A DNA stretch of 64,000 nucleotides from Cyanoderma ruficeps (lineage: Eukaryota; Chordata; Aves; Passeriformes; Timaliidae), in assembly GCA_008694505.1 (NCBI GenBank), contig VZDJ01000052.1:4467722-4531721 (forward strand). The letters run 5' to 3'. Each line of letters begins with the position of its first letter. Positions within the stretch are counted from its first letter, which is position 1. The notes below the pieces were generated by a model. It worked only from the letters and a program-made list of their open reading frames with translations. It was not told the origin of the DNA and ran no database searches. This document shows, one piece after another, positions 1 through 49,385 of the stretch. The position numbers and the translations under genes were made by a program.

Positions 1-1423
1 AGGCAGGAATGACCACGCCTTCCAGCACTTTTATACCCTGTATTTGGTTTACAGATTCATTCTCTGTCTATTTCAGTCGGGGGGTATGGGGTTTTTTTTA
101 GTTGAAACTGTTAAATTAGTGAAAACTCTAACGAAATTGAGGTTAACAGCAAAAGGTGCTTTATCCTGGTATCGATTATTCCTGCAGATTGGAAAACACT
201 TTGTTTGTATCATCTCTACCCCAGTCATACCAGTTTCAAACTAGAAGAATTAAACTGAGGTAAAACCACTGTGTCCTTCAGCTTCGAAAAGCAAAAGTTA
301 AAAAGGCAGAAATCAGATTTCAAGCATGTGAGTAAATGCATGCTAAAACATAGCATTTAACATGAAATTATTTCTTAATGGCATTTTAATGTGGTTGGAA
401 GGGGCACGACACTCGCTACAAAAGGCAGGAAATTCAGAGTTAGCGCCTGTGCACCATCACCTCCTGTGTGCTGGAATTACTGCTCTGTGACACCTTTGGG
501 GTTTGGCTGCTTCTCCATCGCCTACACAGTCCAGTTTCTGCAGCCTCCTCTGTCAGGGGTGGCCTCCAGACCCTGGGTGCCATGCAGCAGCAAATGCCAC
601 CAGGGGTGACACTCCCAAATGCAGCTTTCTGGACTCTTGCTTGAAGCTGGAGTGCTCAGAGCTGAGGAGCTGGGAGTTAAAATCTGCAGCTAGCAGTGTT
701 TGCCTTCTGCTTTGGAGCCCCTTTGCCTTCATTATTTCCTCTCTACGTGTCATCATTAGCAATGCCAGCTTAAAACATATCCCGCTAATTCAGTACACTT
801 AAGTAGCTCGAAGTTTGAAGGCTTTAAGGGGGAAAAAAAAAGCAATTGTGAGGTTCAGGGTGAGAGCAGAACAGCAGATAACAGCCCAGGCTCTAACTCC
901 CACAGCCTCCCCAGCGATTAAATACACAGCCAAAAGCTGAAGTGTGGCCCAAACTCGGCGCAGCTCCAGGGGATTAGAGGCAGGTAGGAATGTGAGGACA
1001 AACTCTGGCTCGCTGCTTGGCAAGGGACAGGGATTTGGAAACCCAGGCCACCGCCACACGCACGAAAATCAAAGGACAGCAAGCAGGAGACAAAGCTCTG
1101 TTCTCTTTGAAACAAAATGTTCATGGCAGGGAATTTTTTTTTTTCTCTTGCTTTGGGCAGGAAGAATTGTTCAGGGCTTCCCCAAGCCCAGGGACCAAAA
1201 CAGAAAGTGCAACAATGGGCACGTGTTTAGGGGAGCTCAGCAAACACAACTCCTGCACACAAACTGTTAAACATAATCAGGATTTGGAGTTTTGGCTTTG
1301 GCATCTTCTTATGCCCTTTAATGAAACTACTGGCAATGAGGTAGTCATTTTTTTTTCCCCTTTGGTTTGAATTTCTAAAAAGCATAATTTCAGCAATTTT
1401 TCTCTGTTCTTACACACACACAC

Positions 1424-1463
1424 AAATTGCTTTAGACAGGAAGAAATTGCTTTAGACAGGAAG
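1424..1463 (+). repeat. 20-bp perfect tandem duplication
   Basis: Two exact copies of AAATTGCTTTAGACAGGAAG, directly after a short (CA)n run. Confidence 0.95.
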
Positions 1464-1769
1464 AATTTTCTAAATTGAGTTAGACTTGAATCAAATAATT
1501 GAAAACCTATTTTGAAAAAGCACTGTGGTACTTTGCATTCTTAAAAAAAATTCTTGTATTCCCAATTGTTTTTCAGTAAACTTTCATCGGTCTGTTTAAA
1601 GTTCTGCAAGTGTGACTATTCAAATTTCAAACATCTGGCTTCAAAATCGAGTATTTCAGAAGTACCATATCCCCCCTTACTGCAGAATTGTCAGTAAAAC
1701 TTCGGCAAAGACCAACTCTTTTCTTTGCCAAGGGGCTGGTTCTGCATTGTTCACTCAAATAGGGGGTTT

Positions 1770-1806
1770 TTTTCCCCATTGACTGGAATGGGAGCAGAAT
1801 CCATCT
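1770..1806. repeat. Fragment of ancient amniote CR1-like repeat (possible)
   Basis: CCATTGACTGGAATGGGAGC resembles the ATTGACTTCAATGGGAG core found at the 3' ends of old CR1-type elements in reptiles and birds. It is short and diverged. Confidence 0.3.
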
Positions 1807-2194
1807 TGAAACAGTAGCCCCCCTGGTTTAATCCATGACAAGAGACAAACAAATAGACCCTTTGAAATGAGTTTCATCTTTTGTGTCCCGTTTGTCCTCT
1901 GAAGCAGGTGTCAATTGGATCTTTTCCTGTCTGTCTGTGGTTGAAAAGCAACATGTTGTAGTTAAACCCACTTGTAAATCGTAGTATTTTACAGAAGAAC
2001 TCCCCCGGGGATCTACTAAAAACCTACTTGAGTTTAAGAACCAGAAGTCAAAAAAGGGTTAATTTGCTTTCCCGGCCTCTTTCTCTCCCTTTCTCATTCT
2101 GTTTCAAGTGGTTTCTTGTTTAAAAAAGATCTCTCTACTTATATGTGTCATGCTGTATATGTCTCCATATACAGTAAAAAGATTCTTCATACAC

Positions 2195-2232
2195 AGGGTC
2201 TGATCCTGCCTGCACCGAAGTTCATTTATTTG
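2195..2232. repeat. Fragment of ancient amniote repeat (possible)
   Basis: AGGGTCTGATCCTGCCTGCA resembles the GGGCCTGATCCTGCA segment of old reptilian/avian CR1-like elements. Very short, so weakly supported. Confidence 0.3.
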
Positions 2233-4709
2233 TAAATCACGGAAAAGAATTTCCTTTTATAGTGGGCCCAGCCACAAATTTCCTATTTTCTCGAGCCAAC
2301 AATCTTATCAAGAACCTGCTTTGTGGATCTAGGGCTAGAAACTGCCTCAGATTTTTTAATCTTGTGAAAAGGTGACTCTGGAACTAAAACTGCAAGAAGC
2401 TGGCCCAACTGCCCTGCCAGCTGGGCAGACTGGTTGGCTATCCAGAAAAAAAGAACCACCAGCAGCAACAATAAACCCACAGATGTCACCTTTTGAAAGA
2501 ATGACATTGTGTGTAAGAAAATGCACTGGAAATGTATGAAGTGTTACATGATATAACTGCACAAAAGGAGTGACTTTATAAAGGCTTGATCAGAGGGCCC
2601 TGTGCTATTTGCAGTGACGTGTGCCCCTTGTTTGTACCAGTCTATCTAAACCCTTCCACGAGGATTTGTGTAGCATTGCACCACCTCCTGAAGCCAATTC
2701 CAACTGCACAAGAGTGTTATTAATGAATAGAGAAGGAAAAACCCTTAGTTGCTCATTAGCAGCAAGTAACCCTCTCGGTCAGCAAGGTGGAGCTCCAGGT
2801 ATTGCTTTTTCCATGCTGTTGTGCTTCACACTTGCTCTTGTCTTTGGGGTACTAGAGGAGTGAAAATCTCCTACAGACAGGCCAGCTGCCTCGAATAAAC
2901 ACCTACTTTGATGTGCAGTGATTTCCTCCCTTGCAGGTACCAGAGGGCTGCACATTCAAACCATTCTCCCTCCGTCTCTCTGAGTGCTGGGCATGGCTGT
3001 AAAGCCACCACAGCCGTGTACAGAGGAGCTCCCAGCCAGCCCAGACCAGTGTCTCCAGCCAACCACAGCACTCTTCCCAAAACTTCTGCTTCTGGCAGGA
3101 CCAGGAGAGACGTTTGTGTGATTTCCCCAGTTCATGGTGAGTGTCTGTGATCCTTGCCTGCACCAAACAGGTTTCTGCAAAGGCTGTCTGGGCACCTTTC
3201 TGCAGCTTCTCTCCGTGCTCTGACCATCTCAGACTGTCACCACCTCACTGTGGACAGCAGGTGAAGCTGTTGGTATCCAAACTGCCCCTCAGAGCACCAG
3301 CAATGTGCACATTTGTTTACCAGACAGCACACTGGAAGTCAGGTAGCAGAGAACAGTTTTCTTAGAATTAAACACTTTACAAGAGGTCCCAGATTCTGTT
3401 TTCTTTCTCTGTTGCCTTATTTGACATAAAGTCATCCTCCTTTAAAGGCACATTCCCCAGTTATTCCTGCCCTCTCCTAGCTGGGACATTCCCCAGGGAG
3501 TCACTCGCTATTTGGTGTTGAGATAATTATTATTTTAGGTACAGAGGTATCGCAGACATGGGCACTGCTATGAGGAACCCTGCACTAAGGGACAACACAA
3601 AAACACCCTGCTGGAAGAAGCATCTAATCCAACTACCCATCCTTAGCCCAGCAGAAAAATAATTTGACAACTCAGCAACTTAACAAAAAGCATTAAACAT
3701 ATTTGCTGGTTAAAATGATTTCTTCACCTGCTGTAGTAACTCTGAGCCTATCCTTGCAGTTTCCTTACAGCCAAACGCCTTTGCTGAGCAGGTTGTCACA
3801 ATCCTTGCAGAACAAAGATTTCCTTCCCATAAGAGCTTTTTCCCTGCATTTCAGAAAAATGTATGTTTTAAAAGACTGGTCACAGATCATTCAGATGTCT
3901 CTGCAGGGAATACAGCACTTGTCATCAGGCTCAGATTTGGGGCCAACAGCTCTCAGAGAAAGGCAAATGGCAGGTGAAGAGCCTGCCCTCACCCTCCATA
4001 TTTCTGCCATCTTTATTGAACAAACTCCTTCTCTAGTGACAGGATTGTGGCATTTTTCCTCCTATGTCAGCTTGTGCTATGCAGTGCTTACCTGGAAACT
4101 TTTGCCTTTTAGAAGAGAATGTTTATCATTAGTGCTATTTGATTCCTAAAGCACTGGCTCAAAACTGGGCTGAGAAACTTCAGTGCAAATTCAGCACTTC
4201 GGTATTTAATTACTGGAGTGTTAGAATATGCAGGTTTCAAAACCAAATGTTTCACTGATGTGGCATAATTATGACTTGACAAAGCACTGCACGAAGATCT
4301 TAGGAAATACAAAGTGTTGGCTTCCAAGCAGAGGAACTGACTGAGCAAAACCAATAAAATGAAGCCCCTTGATCCCCTTTCCAGGAGGTATAACTAGACT
4401 GGGCAGATTCTTACCTGTGCCAGTGCAGCAGCTCACTAACAGGAGTTCAAGTCCCTTTGCACAGGCTGTACTACAGGTGTGTTAAATCACCCAAGTGAAG
4501 CCAGGTGACAAAACCTGAAGCCATCCAGAAATGAGCTCTATTTTCTTCACCTCTGGGAATGAATGCCTTCCTGTAATGGACACAGGTAAACTCTTCTTAT
4601 AGGAGAGAGGCCTTCATCTCACCCACTATCACAGGATTCACTGTGAAATCCTCCTTTTCCTTTCCTGCTGCAGAGCTGTCCATCAGCCTGAAACTGGCCT
4701 TCTGGTTCC

Positions 4710-4756
4710 TTTATTATTATTATTACTATTACTACTACTACTATTGTTATTATTAT
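4710..4756 (+). repeat. ATT/ACT trinucleotide microsatellite
   Basis: Runs of TTA/TAC/TAT units, imperfect, about 46 bp. Confidence 0.92.
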
Positions 4757-5970
4757 GTTTCTGATCTCCAGAGTCACAAAAGCAGTCTTGAAAAAAGCCA
4801 ATTGCAAGCCAGTAATGTGATATTTTCCCTGCAGAAGTGAAGGGTTGGAAACCATAGGTGCAGAAGGTGTGAATTGCTCTGTTTATCTCTCTTTTTTTTT
4901 TTTTTAAACTCTCAAAATCGCTGGCTGCCACACTGCTGGACATAGGACAAGACCTGTCAGAAGAGATCAAGAAATTCAAGTCTCAGTCAAACAACACTTA
5001 AGGGTAATTTACAGCTTTTTCAGCCATCAGCTGTGCCAGCATCACCTTCTTCCTCTGTACTCAGCTCCCACCAGACCTGTTTGGGTACTGCAGGCAGCCT
5101 GCGTATACACAGGGTGAGCTGCAGCCTTATCTGTTATTTTATGTAATAATTTGAATTTAGTGATAAATTTGGCTGCCCTGGGCCAGGGGGCCAGCTCTGC
5201 CACATGGCTGGCACTGCTGCCAGAAAGCCACTGGGAACCACAGTAACTCAATCCAGAGTCAGAACCCTTACTCTGTTTGAAACACTCAGCTCCACAACAC
5301 CAACTGAGGCACTTCTGCAGTGCTAAAACTCTTCAGAGGAAAGGCGCTTGCTGGTTTCACTGTATTTCTCCAAAGAGGCAAAAATTGCCTTGTGGCAAGC
5401 TCTTGTGACAGTCAGCAGAATTTGGAGTCTTTGGGCACTCCTGGAAAACCTTGCCTGGCATGCTGGTTCCCACAGTCCCATACTGCCACAGCTTGGCAAA
5501 TGCTCCAGTGCAGTTGCACATCATCAGTACAAAAAATGTGCAGCATATAGAAAAGTGAAAATGTGGCAGGGTGTGAAATAAAGAGAATTTGGTATTAAAA
5601 AACCCAACCTAGCTGTTGGGGAACTGGGCTGGACTGTTTTGTCTGTTTTCTCCATTTCCATATTCCATAATCCAGACTTGTTATACATTTCCGGTTTGGC
5701 TTCAAGTTTTAATAAAGTAGCTGCTGATTTTCCAGCCTGTCACACAGGCACGACAAAATTCAGATATCTTGACCCCAGCTGGTGGCAAAACATGTAGATG
5801 GGAAGAAAAGCACCAGTCTAGGAGAAGCAGGAAAATGGAGAAATCTAAGGTAATCAGTTCATTTAAAAAGAGGGTGGTTACTATTCAAGTAGTAATTTAT
5901 TGAGATAAAGGAACCATGAGTCACAGAAAGACTTAGGTTGCCTGCAGGGGAATGTTAGTCTTTTTTCTTT

Positions 5971-5993
5971 CCCTTTTTTTTTTTTTTTTTTTA
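5971..5993 (+). repeat. T homopolymer
   Basis: A run of about 22 T interrupted only at its edges. Confidence 0.9.
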
Positions 5994-6354
5994 AGAGAAG
6001 ACCCTTGTGTGTGCATGCAGCTTACAGCTAAGAGGTTGGAGCTGGAAGCTAATCAGCCATTCTGTCTCCTATCTGCTGATCTCCTGGCGTTGGGGGAAGG
6101 GGAATGTGGGCAAACAGGCATTAAATTCCACCGGCAGGCGACGGGGGAAGGTATTCCTTGATAAGCAGCATCCAAGATGATGAGCCGTAAGCAAAGCCCC
6201 TGCGAGGAAGCAAGGGAAGAGGTAGGGAAAGCTTTAACCATCTGTCTCAACCCAGCCTTGCTCAATGCTTGCCAGAGCAGAGGTCACCACCAACAATAAT
6301 AACCCTGGAGAAGCCAGACGTATGCTTTCCATTCACCAATAATCTACAAAGCAT

Positions 6355-6436
6355 TTTAGGGTGAAATCCAGGCTCCTCTGAAGTCAATGGGAGCTTTGCC
6401 AACGACTTCAGTGGAGCCAGGTTTTCATCCCTGATA
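6355..6436. repeat. Ancient CR1-like amniote repeat fragment
   Basis: The segment GTGAAATCCAGGCTCCTCTG followed by AAGTCAATGGGAGCTTTGCC and ACTTCAGTGGAGCCAGGTTT matches, from memory, the common reptile/bird pattern of two opposed GAAGTCAATGGGA cores flanked by GTGAAATCC. It is partly palindromic and retains its shape well for such an old element. Confidence 0.6.
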
Positions 6437-9400
6437 AATTTAAAGCAACCCCCAGGCTTAAAGATGAAACGACGGCATCCTGGGAGTGGGTGCGGGCTGA
6501 GGACCAGCAAGGCTTCTCTGAAAAGCTGTCAGACCTTACAGACAGGATGTTTTCACAGTCCTGGAGCAATACCAGGATGGACAGTAAAGGGATAAAGTGG
6601 ACAGTCAGGTAAACAGCAATAATTTTTAACTGCTGGGACTACTTCAGTATAGGACCCCAGTGAGTCTTGATACTGTGACAGAAAACCCAGTGGTCCTTCT
6701 AAGTTCTGAGATAAAGCATATAAAGTGAGTTATGGTGGTTTATATTATATCACACTGATTTCTTTTTTCTCTCCCCTTCTTATCCAGACATTTTCATGTT
6801 GGCCTTGAAGGTTGTCACCTGGTGGCACTCATCCAAAATGAGGATTCTTGACACTTGACCAGGTATAATCAATGAAACGAACTGAAATGTTCATTTCAGT
6901 CACTAGGACCACCCAGCCTATGCAACATGCTGTGTCTCAGTTCAGCAATACTTTGGTTTTCAGGACTCAACACCAAGTGCAGATGCCTGCACAGTGATGA
7001 AGAGGGGCTGGCCCTGGGCATTGTGGTGGACAGTACGTGGGGTGGTAAGCTGTGATGGCCACAGTAGGAGACAGGAGCATCACCATCAGGACATCAGCGA
7101 GGACATCACAAATCCAACCCTGGGCAGAGTTGGTTGGCCTGGAGCACTGAAGGTGGTACAGTGGCACTTTTGTTGGCAGACTGGTGTAAGGGAGACCCTG
7201 AACCCTTCCTCTGGCAGTGTCACAGCTGCAGCCAGCAGGCTCCTGAAACACATCTGGGGAGACAGTCCTCACCCTGTGGTGGAAGCTGCAGCATGGACAG
7301 CCACTACCTGCTCTTGGAGCTGTGCCATGAGGAACATGGGATCTGTGCTCTGTGGGGTATCTGGGGAGCTCCCACAGCTTACTGACTGACATCACATGAG
7401 CTGAGCCACACCACCTCACCGGGCACTGTGATGGTCATCAAAGAGCTCGGGCTCAGGGCAATCTCCCTGGCACTGGTGAGAAGCTGGAAGTGCCCAGGAG
7501 CTGAGTCTGCCTTTATCATGAAGGGAAGAGAAATGCAAGGTAAAAGCTGGAGGCGGAGGGGTGAGGTGTGAGCTGTGAACCTTCACAGGGAAGGAGCTAT
7601 CACAGGAACACACCTCTCTTTCCCCAGCACCACTGTCAGACCCACTTGCTGATCCACCTCCCTGTTGTGCCCATAACCATATCCCAGGAGCAGCATCCCC
7701 CTCAGGCTAGCTATGGATCTCCTCTTCCTGGTGAACCCCAGCTTCATTTTCCAGGGACTAAATGGCAGCTGCTTGAGCAAGTGTCCACCCAGCTGGGAAA
7801 AGAGAACTTCCCCCTTTGCTTTTAAATCCACCTCTCCTTCAGGTCTTGATTCAGCCATCTGGATTCATCGATGAAGTCATCTGCAGATTGAACAGCGTTT
7901 GTGAATTTAAACAGGCATCACCAGAGCATGTGTGTGCATACCCCTGCCTGGCTGCCCCAGACAGCCACACAGGCAGCAGTGCCATTCCCAAGTGCCACTT
8001 TTACACCAAGTTTTTTTTCCAGTGGGAAGAGGCTCTGTTTCCTCGCTGCCATCCGCTCACAGCTGAGAGCAGCACTGCTCCGTCCCTCCCTGGCTTTGCA
8101 CAACAGCTCAAGGCATTAATGTGCCACGAGGAGACGAGCACCAGTACGGGCCCATCTCATCTGGATTAAAGATGTCTTTCGGTTCATGAGGCAAGGGAGA
8201 ACTTGCGCTACCCAGAGCTCGGCGGCAGATCCATGTGTGTGTTTCAACCCAGACTGTCACTCAGACTGTTTCGCATTACGAGCCCTCGGTCTCGCTCTGG
8301 CTGTCGATTTGTACTATTAAGCTCTGAAATACGGAACTCGTGCGCCAAGTTTCCACTTTTCTTCAACAGCCGGGATCCACTGACAGCCACCAGGCATGGT
8401 CAGACTTTGGCAAACCAGGAGGACACTTGTGCCTCTTGGCTGCCAAGCCTGCCTCCTGTAGCTGCCCTGCTTCTGCTCGCTGCCACCAGGCTCACAGCGA
8501 CAGTGGCAGGAGGAGAGCCAGGGCTGAAGTTGAAGTACAAATCAGTGTTTTTATCTTCTCAATATTTTGATTAGTCCAAGGAATGTTTGGGTTAAAAAAA
8601 AAAAAAAGGCACCACATTTTTTTAAAAGTCACATGACAGGCTGTTATGGCTTTGTGCAGTATGGAGTATCTCTGTATGATCCCAGAGCATCGGTGCCATA
8701 CAGGGTGGGGTTTTTTTGACAAGTGATCTCATGAGATGGGAGTCGTACCTCTGATGCACTCAGGGCAGACCCGTGGGACACCCTACCCTGCACAATCATC
8801 TCTGCTGATGGTTCCTACTGCAGCGCTAACATGTTTGTGGATTTAAAAATCCTTAAATCTGAAGGCTTTGAGGCTTGTGGCTTTTGGTCACGTCTTTAAT
8901 GATACCCCAGTGCAATTATTTTAACCATATTCTTGCCCGATTCCTGCGCAATCACTGACAGTGGTTATCACTGGAAGGGTATGAGACGTCATTCTGACTC
9001 GCTCACGGCCACAGCCTTCAGATGCTCCAAGACCTGCAAGAAACCAACCTCCCATGAGTTCTCCTCGTGCCCCAAAAGTGCCTGTTTTCCAGGTTTTTTT
9101 CAAGTTTTCCAGGTTGGGCATGGGGCTAAGGCTACCATGACGTGCCTCAGTCCCAGCTGGCGCTGCACGCTGGAAGAACGTCTCACCCTTACCCTGCAGG
9201 AAACCCTGTGGAGGACACTGGCCTCCAGATGAAAATGTTTCAGATTGGGGGATACCTCTTCCCCAATTTAGACATTTTAGACCAGTTCAGCCTCCCAGCT
9301 GTCACATACTCACAGATTGTTCATATCCTCATTTTTACACATTCCCAATAGTGCAAGAACGACAACAAAGATTCCAAAATTCCCATTTTTTATTAGGTGG

Positions 9401-9952
9401 CTTTATTTATGCTTCAAGTTGATTTGAGCTGTGTTTGTTCTTGTTACACTGAGCTGCACCTTGAGCACTCACAGAGGTCCAGCTCCTTCAGACCGGACAC
9501 GGAGATATTGACTTACAGCAAGTGATAATCCAACCCTCATTTTCACATATTTTCAAGTCCAAATTACTTTTAAATTCGAGGGCCTCCCATCTGAGAGAGA
9601 AACCTTTTTCCACAGTACTGACACAGGTCAGTAATCAAGAGTAAGGAGTGTCAATTGCCAGTGGAGTCCCACCAGACCAAGTGAAAGGGATGTGCCACTC
9701 CAGGGGAGATCCATCCCAGCCGAGCGGAGATGGAAGCCGGGCCGCAAGGTGCAGGCATGTGTGGGATGGGGTGCGGGTGCAGCAGTGGGGTGTCCCGGCA
9801 AAGCAGGGCACGGAGAGGAGCAGGTCGGGACGAGGGAGGAGGGGAGCAGGGTTGGGGGGGGGACACGCTAGGCTGGAACAGGAGCTGCAGAGAAGGCTTA
9901 GGAAAAGGGGGGGAGCAGGGAGGGAGGATAGCAGGGGAAGGAGGCAGGGCAG

Positions 9953-9960
9953 TATAAAAG
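9953..9960 (+). promoter_or_regulatory. Candidate TATA box of ISM1
   Basis: TATAAAAG in the context GGGCAGTATAAAAGCATCC sits at the upstream edge of the CpG island on the gene's strand. It would predict transcription starting near 9983-9990 and a leader of about 1.2 kb. TATA and CpG island together are less usual but occur in tissue-restricted genes. An alternative start nearer the ATG cannot be excluded from sequence. Confidence 0.45.
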
Positions 9961-10015
9961 CATCCGACACGTACCTCTCCCGACACAGAGCGAGGGGGCG
10001 AGAAAGTGGGTCTGG

Positions 10016-10017
<2 letters not shown>

Positions 10018-10049
<32 letters not shown>
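10018..10049 (+). repeat. (GCA)n microsatellite in putative 5' UTR
   Basis: About 10.7 uninterrupted GCA units, some 30 nt after the predicted transcription start. It reads as CAG repeats on the + strand. Confidence 0.95.
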
Positions 10050-10050
<1 letters not shown>

Positions 10051-10153
10051 AGGAGGAGCGGCAGCCGCTTGCAAACACGCACGCACGGTGGCAGGAGAGA
10101 GTGCGGCGCTGCCCCTGCCAGCCCTAGGGCACTGGAGGGAAGAGAGAGGAGAG

Positions 10154-10198
10154 ATGGAGCCAGGTATCCAGCTCCCCGGGAGGGAAGCGGGCAGCTGA
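10154..10198 (+). promoter_or_regulatory. Upstream ORF of 14 codons in the putative leader
   Basis: ATG (GAGAGATGG, G at +4) followed by 13 sense codons and TGA. The context has G at -3. If the long leader is transcribed, this uORF would be the first AUG met by scanning ribosomes. Its translation is inferred only. Confidence 0.3.
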
Positions 10199-10618
10199 AG
10201 CTTTTTGCAGCCCCTCGTCCTCTGCCCCCTCTCCCATTTCCCACGGCTGAGCCAGGGGGTAGAGAGAAGGAGGAAGAGGAAGGGGGTCGGGAGAGGGAAG
10301 CTGCAATCTGCCCCTCTTTTTCCCCAGGGAGCCCGCAGCCGCCCCGTCGAGGGCTGAGAGCCGGCGGGGGTCGCGGCGCGCCCCTCTCCGTCCCCCCCGC
10401 CCCTCCCGGGGCCGGGGCAGCGCGGGCCCGGCGGGGCGGGCAGGGCAGGGCGACGCCTCGACGGGCGTCGGGAGGGGAGGGGGGAGCGGCGGGGCGGGCG
10501 AGGACACGGCGGCGGCGGCGGGGGAAGCTGGTCCAGGGGCCACCCCCATCCCCGCGCGCGGAGGGAGGCGATAGCCCCGAGCTCTCTCCTCCCCTCGGAG
10601 CGTCCCGGCTTCCCCGCC

Positions 10619-10624
10619 ATGTGA
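10619..10624 (+). promoter_or_regulatory. AUG-stop element in the putative leader
   Basis: ATGTGA in the context CCCCGCCATGTGA. The ATG has G at -3 and C at -1 and -2, close to Kozak consensus, and the next codon is TGA. Such start-stop elements are known to hold initiating ribosomes and lower downstream initiation in other vertebrate mRNAs. Function here depends on the element being in the mRNA. Confidence 0.3.
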
Positions 10625-10951
10625 GACTCGTCCCCGGCCCCCCCGCCTCGCTCTGCCTCCCTCCTCCCTCTCCCTCGCACACACGCTCCCGGCTCCCCCC
10701 GTCCTCGCAGCGTCTCCCCGCCGGCCGCCGAGCCCCGCTGCTCTCCGCCGGCCGCGGCTCCCCGAGGCGGCGGGGGATCGGCCGCCCGCTCCCTCCTTCC
10801 GACGGCCCGCGGTGCCTCTGGCTTGCAGGGCTGCCCGCAGAGACGCCGCCGGCCGCGGGTACCTGCCGCCCGCCGCCGGGCAGCGCCGGGACTCTGGCCG
10901 CCGCCGCGGCATCCCGCCCCGACGTGGCTCCGCCGTGGTGTGGCGGCCCCC

Positions 10952-10973
10952 GCTGCTGCTGCTGCTGCTGCTG
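10952..10973 (+). repeat. (GCT)n microsatellite
   Basis: Seven uninterrupted GCT units followed by GCC-type units, within the CpG island upstream of the ATG. Confidence 0.93.
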
Positions 10974-11184
10974 CCGCCGCTGCCCCGCGCCCGCCGCCCG
11001 CCCCGCCGACACCGAGAGCGGCGCGGTCCCCGCCGCCCGTCCTGCGGCTCCTGGGGCCGGGGCCGGGGCCGCTCCGGCGGCGGCCCCGGCTGCGCCGGCG
11101 GCGGCGGCCGCCGCGGCTCCTCCTCCTCCTCCGCCTCCTCCGCGGCCGCCGCCGCGGGGCCCTAAAGCCGCCCGGCTCAAGAGG

Positions 11185-49385
<38,201 letters not shown>

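Larger units (their letters stand above)
1..9650. other. 5' flank of ISM1, no supported gene
   Basis: No coding exon recognisable as a known gene was found on either strand. Open frames are short (up to 150 codons, near 7.0-7.4 kb) and not protein-like. Contents seen: ancient CR1-like fragments (about 1.77, 2.2 and 6.36 kb), a 20-bp tandem duplication at 1424, an ATT/ACT trinucleotide tract at 4.71 kb, T-runs at 5.97 kb, and a CpG-retaining stretch at 8.2-8.4 kb that may be regulatory. Confidence 0.6.
9985..11184 (+). other. ISM1: Putative ISM1 5' UTR
   Basis: This is the region between the predicted start site and the ATG if the TATA box at 9953 is used. It holds a (GCA)n tract, a 14-codon upstream ORF (10154-10198) and an AUG immediately followed by UGA (10619-10624). 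No in-frame ATG precedes the main start in its reading frame. The real leader may be shorter if transcription begins inside the island. Confidence 0.35.

Noticed and set aside
6967..7419. Overlapping 150-codon (-) and 131-codon (+) frames in the 5' flank
   Set aside because: Neither has a protein-like composition, and mutual overlap on opposite strands with no promoter or splice support points to chance.
10006..11184. In-frame N-terminal extension of ISM1 (393 codons upstream of the ATG)
   Set aside because: The frame is open but has no ATG before 11185, and the extension is low-complexity. Known isthmin 1 begins at MVRLAAE.
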